Shown piece by piece: positions 62,960-64,000 of a stretch of 64,000 bases of DNA. Location: assembly GCA_963989385.1 (NCBI GenBank), contig OZ022499.1:77861903-77925902 (forward strand), written 5' to 3'. How positions within the stretch are numbered: position 1 is the first letter of the stretch; each line of letters begins with the position of its first letter. Under the pieces are notes generated by a model. The model worked only from the letters and a program-made list of their open reading frames with translations, was not told the DNA's origin and did not search any database. Source of the DNA: Ctena decussata (Eukaryota > Mollusca > Bivalvia > Lucinida > Lucinidae). A program made the position numbers and the translations under genes.

Positions 62960-63160
62960 GTATTTCTTTGGTTATAAGATGGGGGTTTTACTCTCCAAAA
63001 CAGTCTAAAAAACCTAGATCCATCTTATAAGATGGGCATAGATTTTCAGGATTGTTGTGGAAAGAAAACCCCACCTTATAGCAGCATTTCATAAGACTGA
63101 TTTAGTTATTCGGGGTCATTCTAGCAAGGAGAAAATGCCTTTCTGTAACCAATGAAATAT
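62960..63160. repeat. MITE of the cttataagatgg type
   Basis: Contains tagatccatcttataagatg and a cggggtcattctagcaagga block, matching 33465-33620 and 48595-48745. Confidence 0.65.
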
Positions 63161-63305
63161 GTTTTTATAATTCCAAGCTAAACTAAACAGTTTTAAAACC
63201 TTTAATTTGGTATTTGTATGCAAAAAAATTGAAATGATAAATAAATAAATAAAAATGATATTTAAAATAAAAAAAAAAATGTTAAAGCATGCAGTTCTTG
63301 TTCAG

Positions 63306-63459
63306 GTTTTAGCTTGCCTGTAGGTAAGTACAGATGAGCTATTGTCACCCTGGTGTTGGAATTGGCATCCGCATAAATGGATGTTTTGGGATAAGTTTTT
63401 GTGTGATGAGCAAGGCACTGTCAGGTGAGCTATCCTGTATGCCGACAGGTCTTGTTTTT
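63306..63459 (+). mobile_element. HC-6 element, internally deleted (about 150 bp)
   Basis: Has the HC-6 left end (ttttagcttgcctgtagg, gagctattgtcaccctgg), a short middle (aatggatgttttggg) and right end (gtcaggtgagctatcctgta, gccgacaggtcttgtttt). The tandem array is gone. Confidence 0.75.
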
Positions 63460-63775
63460 GCTCTTTTGCCAAAATAACACCAAAAGCTTGAACATTTATA
63501 ACTGCCAAAGTGTCAAAATTTCAACTCACAAACTTTTTCTACAAAAAGATGAATAAATGAATTCAGTTGCAACTTTTTCTGTTCACAGGAATTTAAGTTT
63601 GGGCAAACATGTTAAGCCCAAAAGCTGCTAACATTAAAACAAGTAAAGCTTTTGTATTCAATAAATGTATATGGAGCCATGAAAAATTGGGATCATGTGT
63701 TTGCCTCAACAAATATCCCAGGTTCCAGATAAAGTGAGTTTTGATGATAGTTCTGAGATCAGGTGCTAAAGATGA

Positions 63776-64000
63776 ATTGGTACACTTTCAGGAAAGGCAA
63801 CTCTGCCATTTTCATTTATTTGCCTCCCTGCTCCATAGGGGGCAACTCTAAAAGGAAAGAATTTGCTCCACTTGGAGCATATTCTTTCCTTTAAGAGTAG
63901 ACACCTTTTTGAAAGGGTTTCTTTGTTGTGGGAAGCAACCAGGAAGTCACAAAAATTGTTTCCCTTTGTAATAGTGGCAGAAAATTATGGGACTCTACCC
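63776..64000. repeat. MITE family H5, cut by the window edge
   Basis: Left end ttggtacactttcaggaaag; perfect hairpin gaaagaatttgctccacttg with its inverse; the right end reaches the window edge. Confidence 0.72.

Noticed and set aside
62933..64000. Search for the R9 B exon
   Set aside because: No segment of about 43 nt with acceptor, donor and one-to-two phase was convincing; cacag at about 63589 is followed by an open stretch but no suitable GT donor.

Overview
This is eukaryotic (metazoan) DNA, AT-rich and intron-dominated. RUDI/V-SINE-like tRNA-derived SINEs, CCGT-rich tandem-repeat DNA elements and dense palindromic MITEs suggest a mollusc, most likely a bivalve; this is inference from repeat style. 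I see no functional RNA gene and no second protein gene.

The window holds the interior of one large plus-strand gene. I find 30 short exons (43-268 nt) from position 10 to 62932, all open, all with GT-AG borders and all in matching phase. Together they give 4743 nt, or 1581 codons, with no start or stop, so the gene runs past both edges. The exons repeat in a fixed order that I call A, B, C, D. One A-B-C-D set codes for a module of about 192-203 residues, and the window has one partial, seven complete and one partial module (R1 to R9). A (about 70 aa) carries six cysteines around a CxIPExCxGIxCC motif. B is a 14-15 aa linker. C (about 53 aa) carries three cysteines and ends in LPxPxCN. D (about 58 aa) looks helical, with one cysteine (PC) and a terminal W. 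Ten cysteines per module and sequons in C point to an extracellular disulfide-rich protein. I do not recognise the family and give no function.

Layout: R1 (10-7021), R2 (7713-10878), R3 (11558-18807), R4 (23254-26804), R5 (28881-31091, A and B fused), R6 (32232-34810, A and B fused, four cysteines lost), R7 (35205-41530), R8 (46066-61631, with a 13.4 kb intron before its D exon), R9 (62726 to beyond the edge).

The introns are filled with mobile DNA. The most striking part is a set of non-autonomous elements (called HC-1 to HC-6 here) that share one plan: terminal inverted repeats, a 5' hairpin often looped with GAA or GAAA, a CCGT-rich stretch, then internal tandem repeats. The HC-2 and HC-3 repeat units are 145 bp long, copy after copy. 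Every HC copy lies in the sense direction of the host gene, next to T-runs. Other residents are a pogo/Tigger-like element with a transposase start relic, a TTAA-type 5.8 kb element with long inverted ends, a piggyBac-like MITE, four RUDI-like SINE copies, a minus-strand SINE and many 60-360 bp hairpin MITEs. Elements are nested up to five deep, and in several places they touch exon borders.
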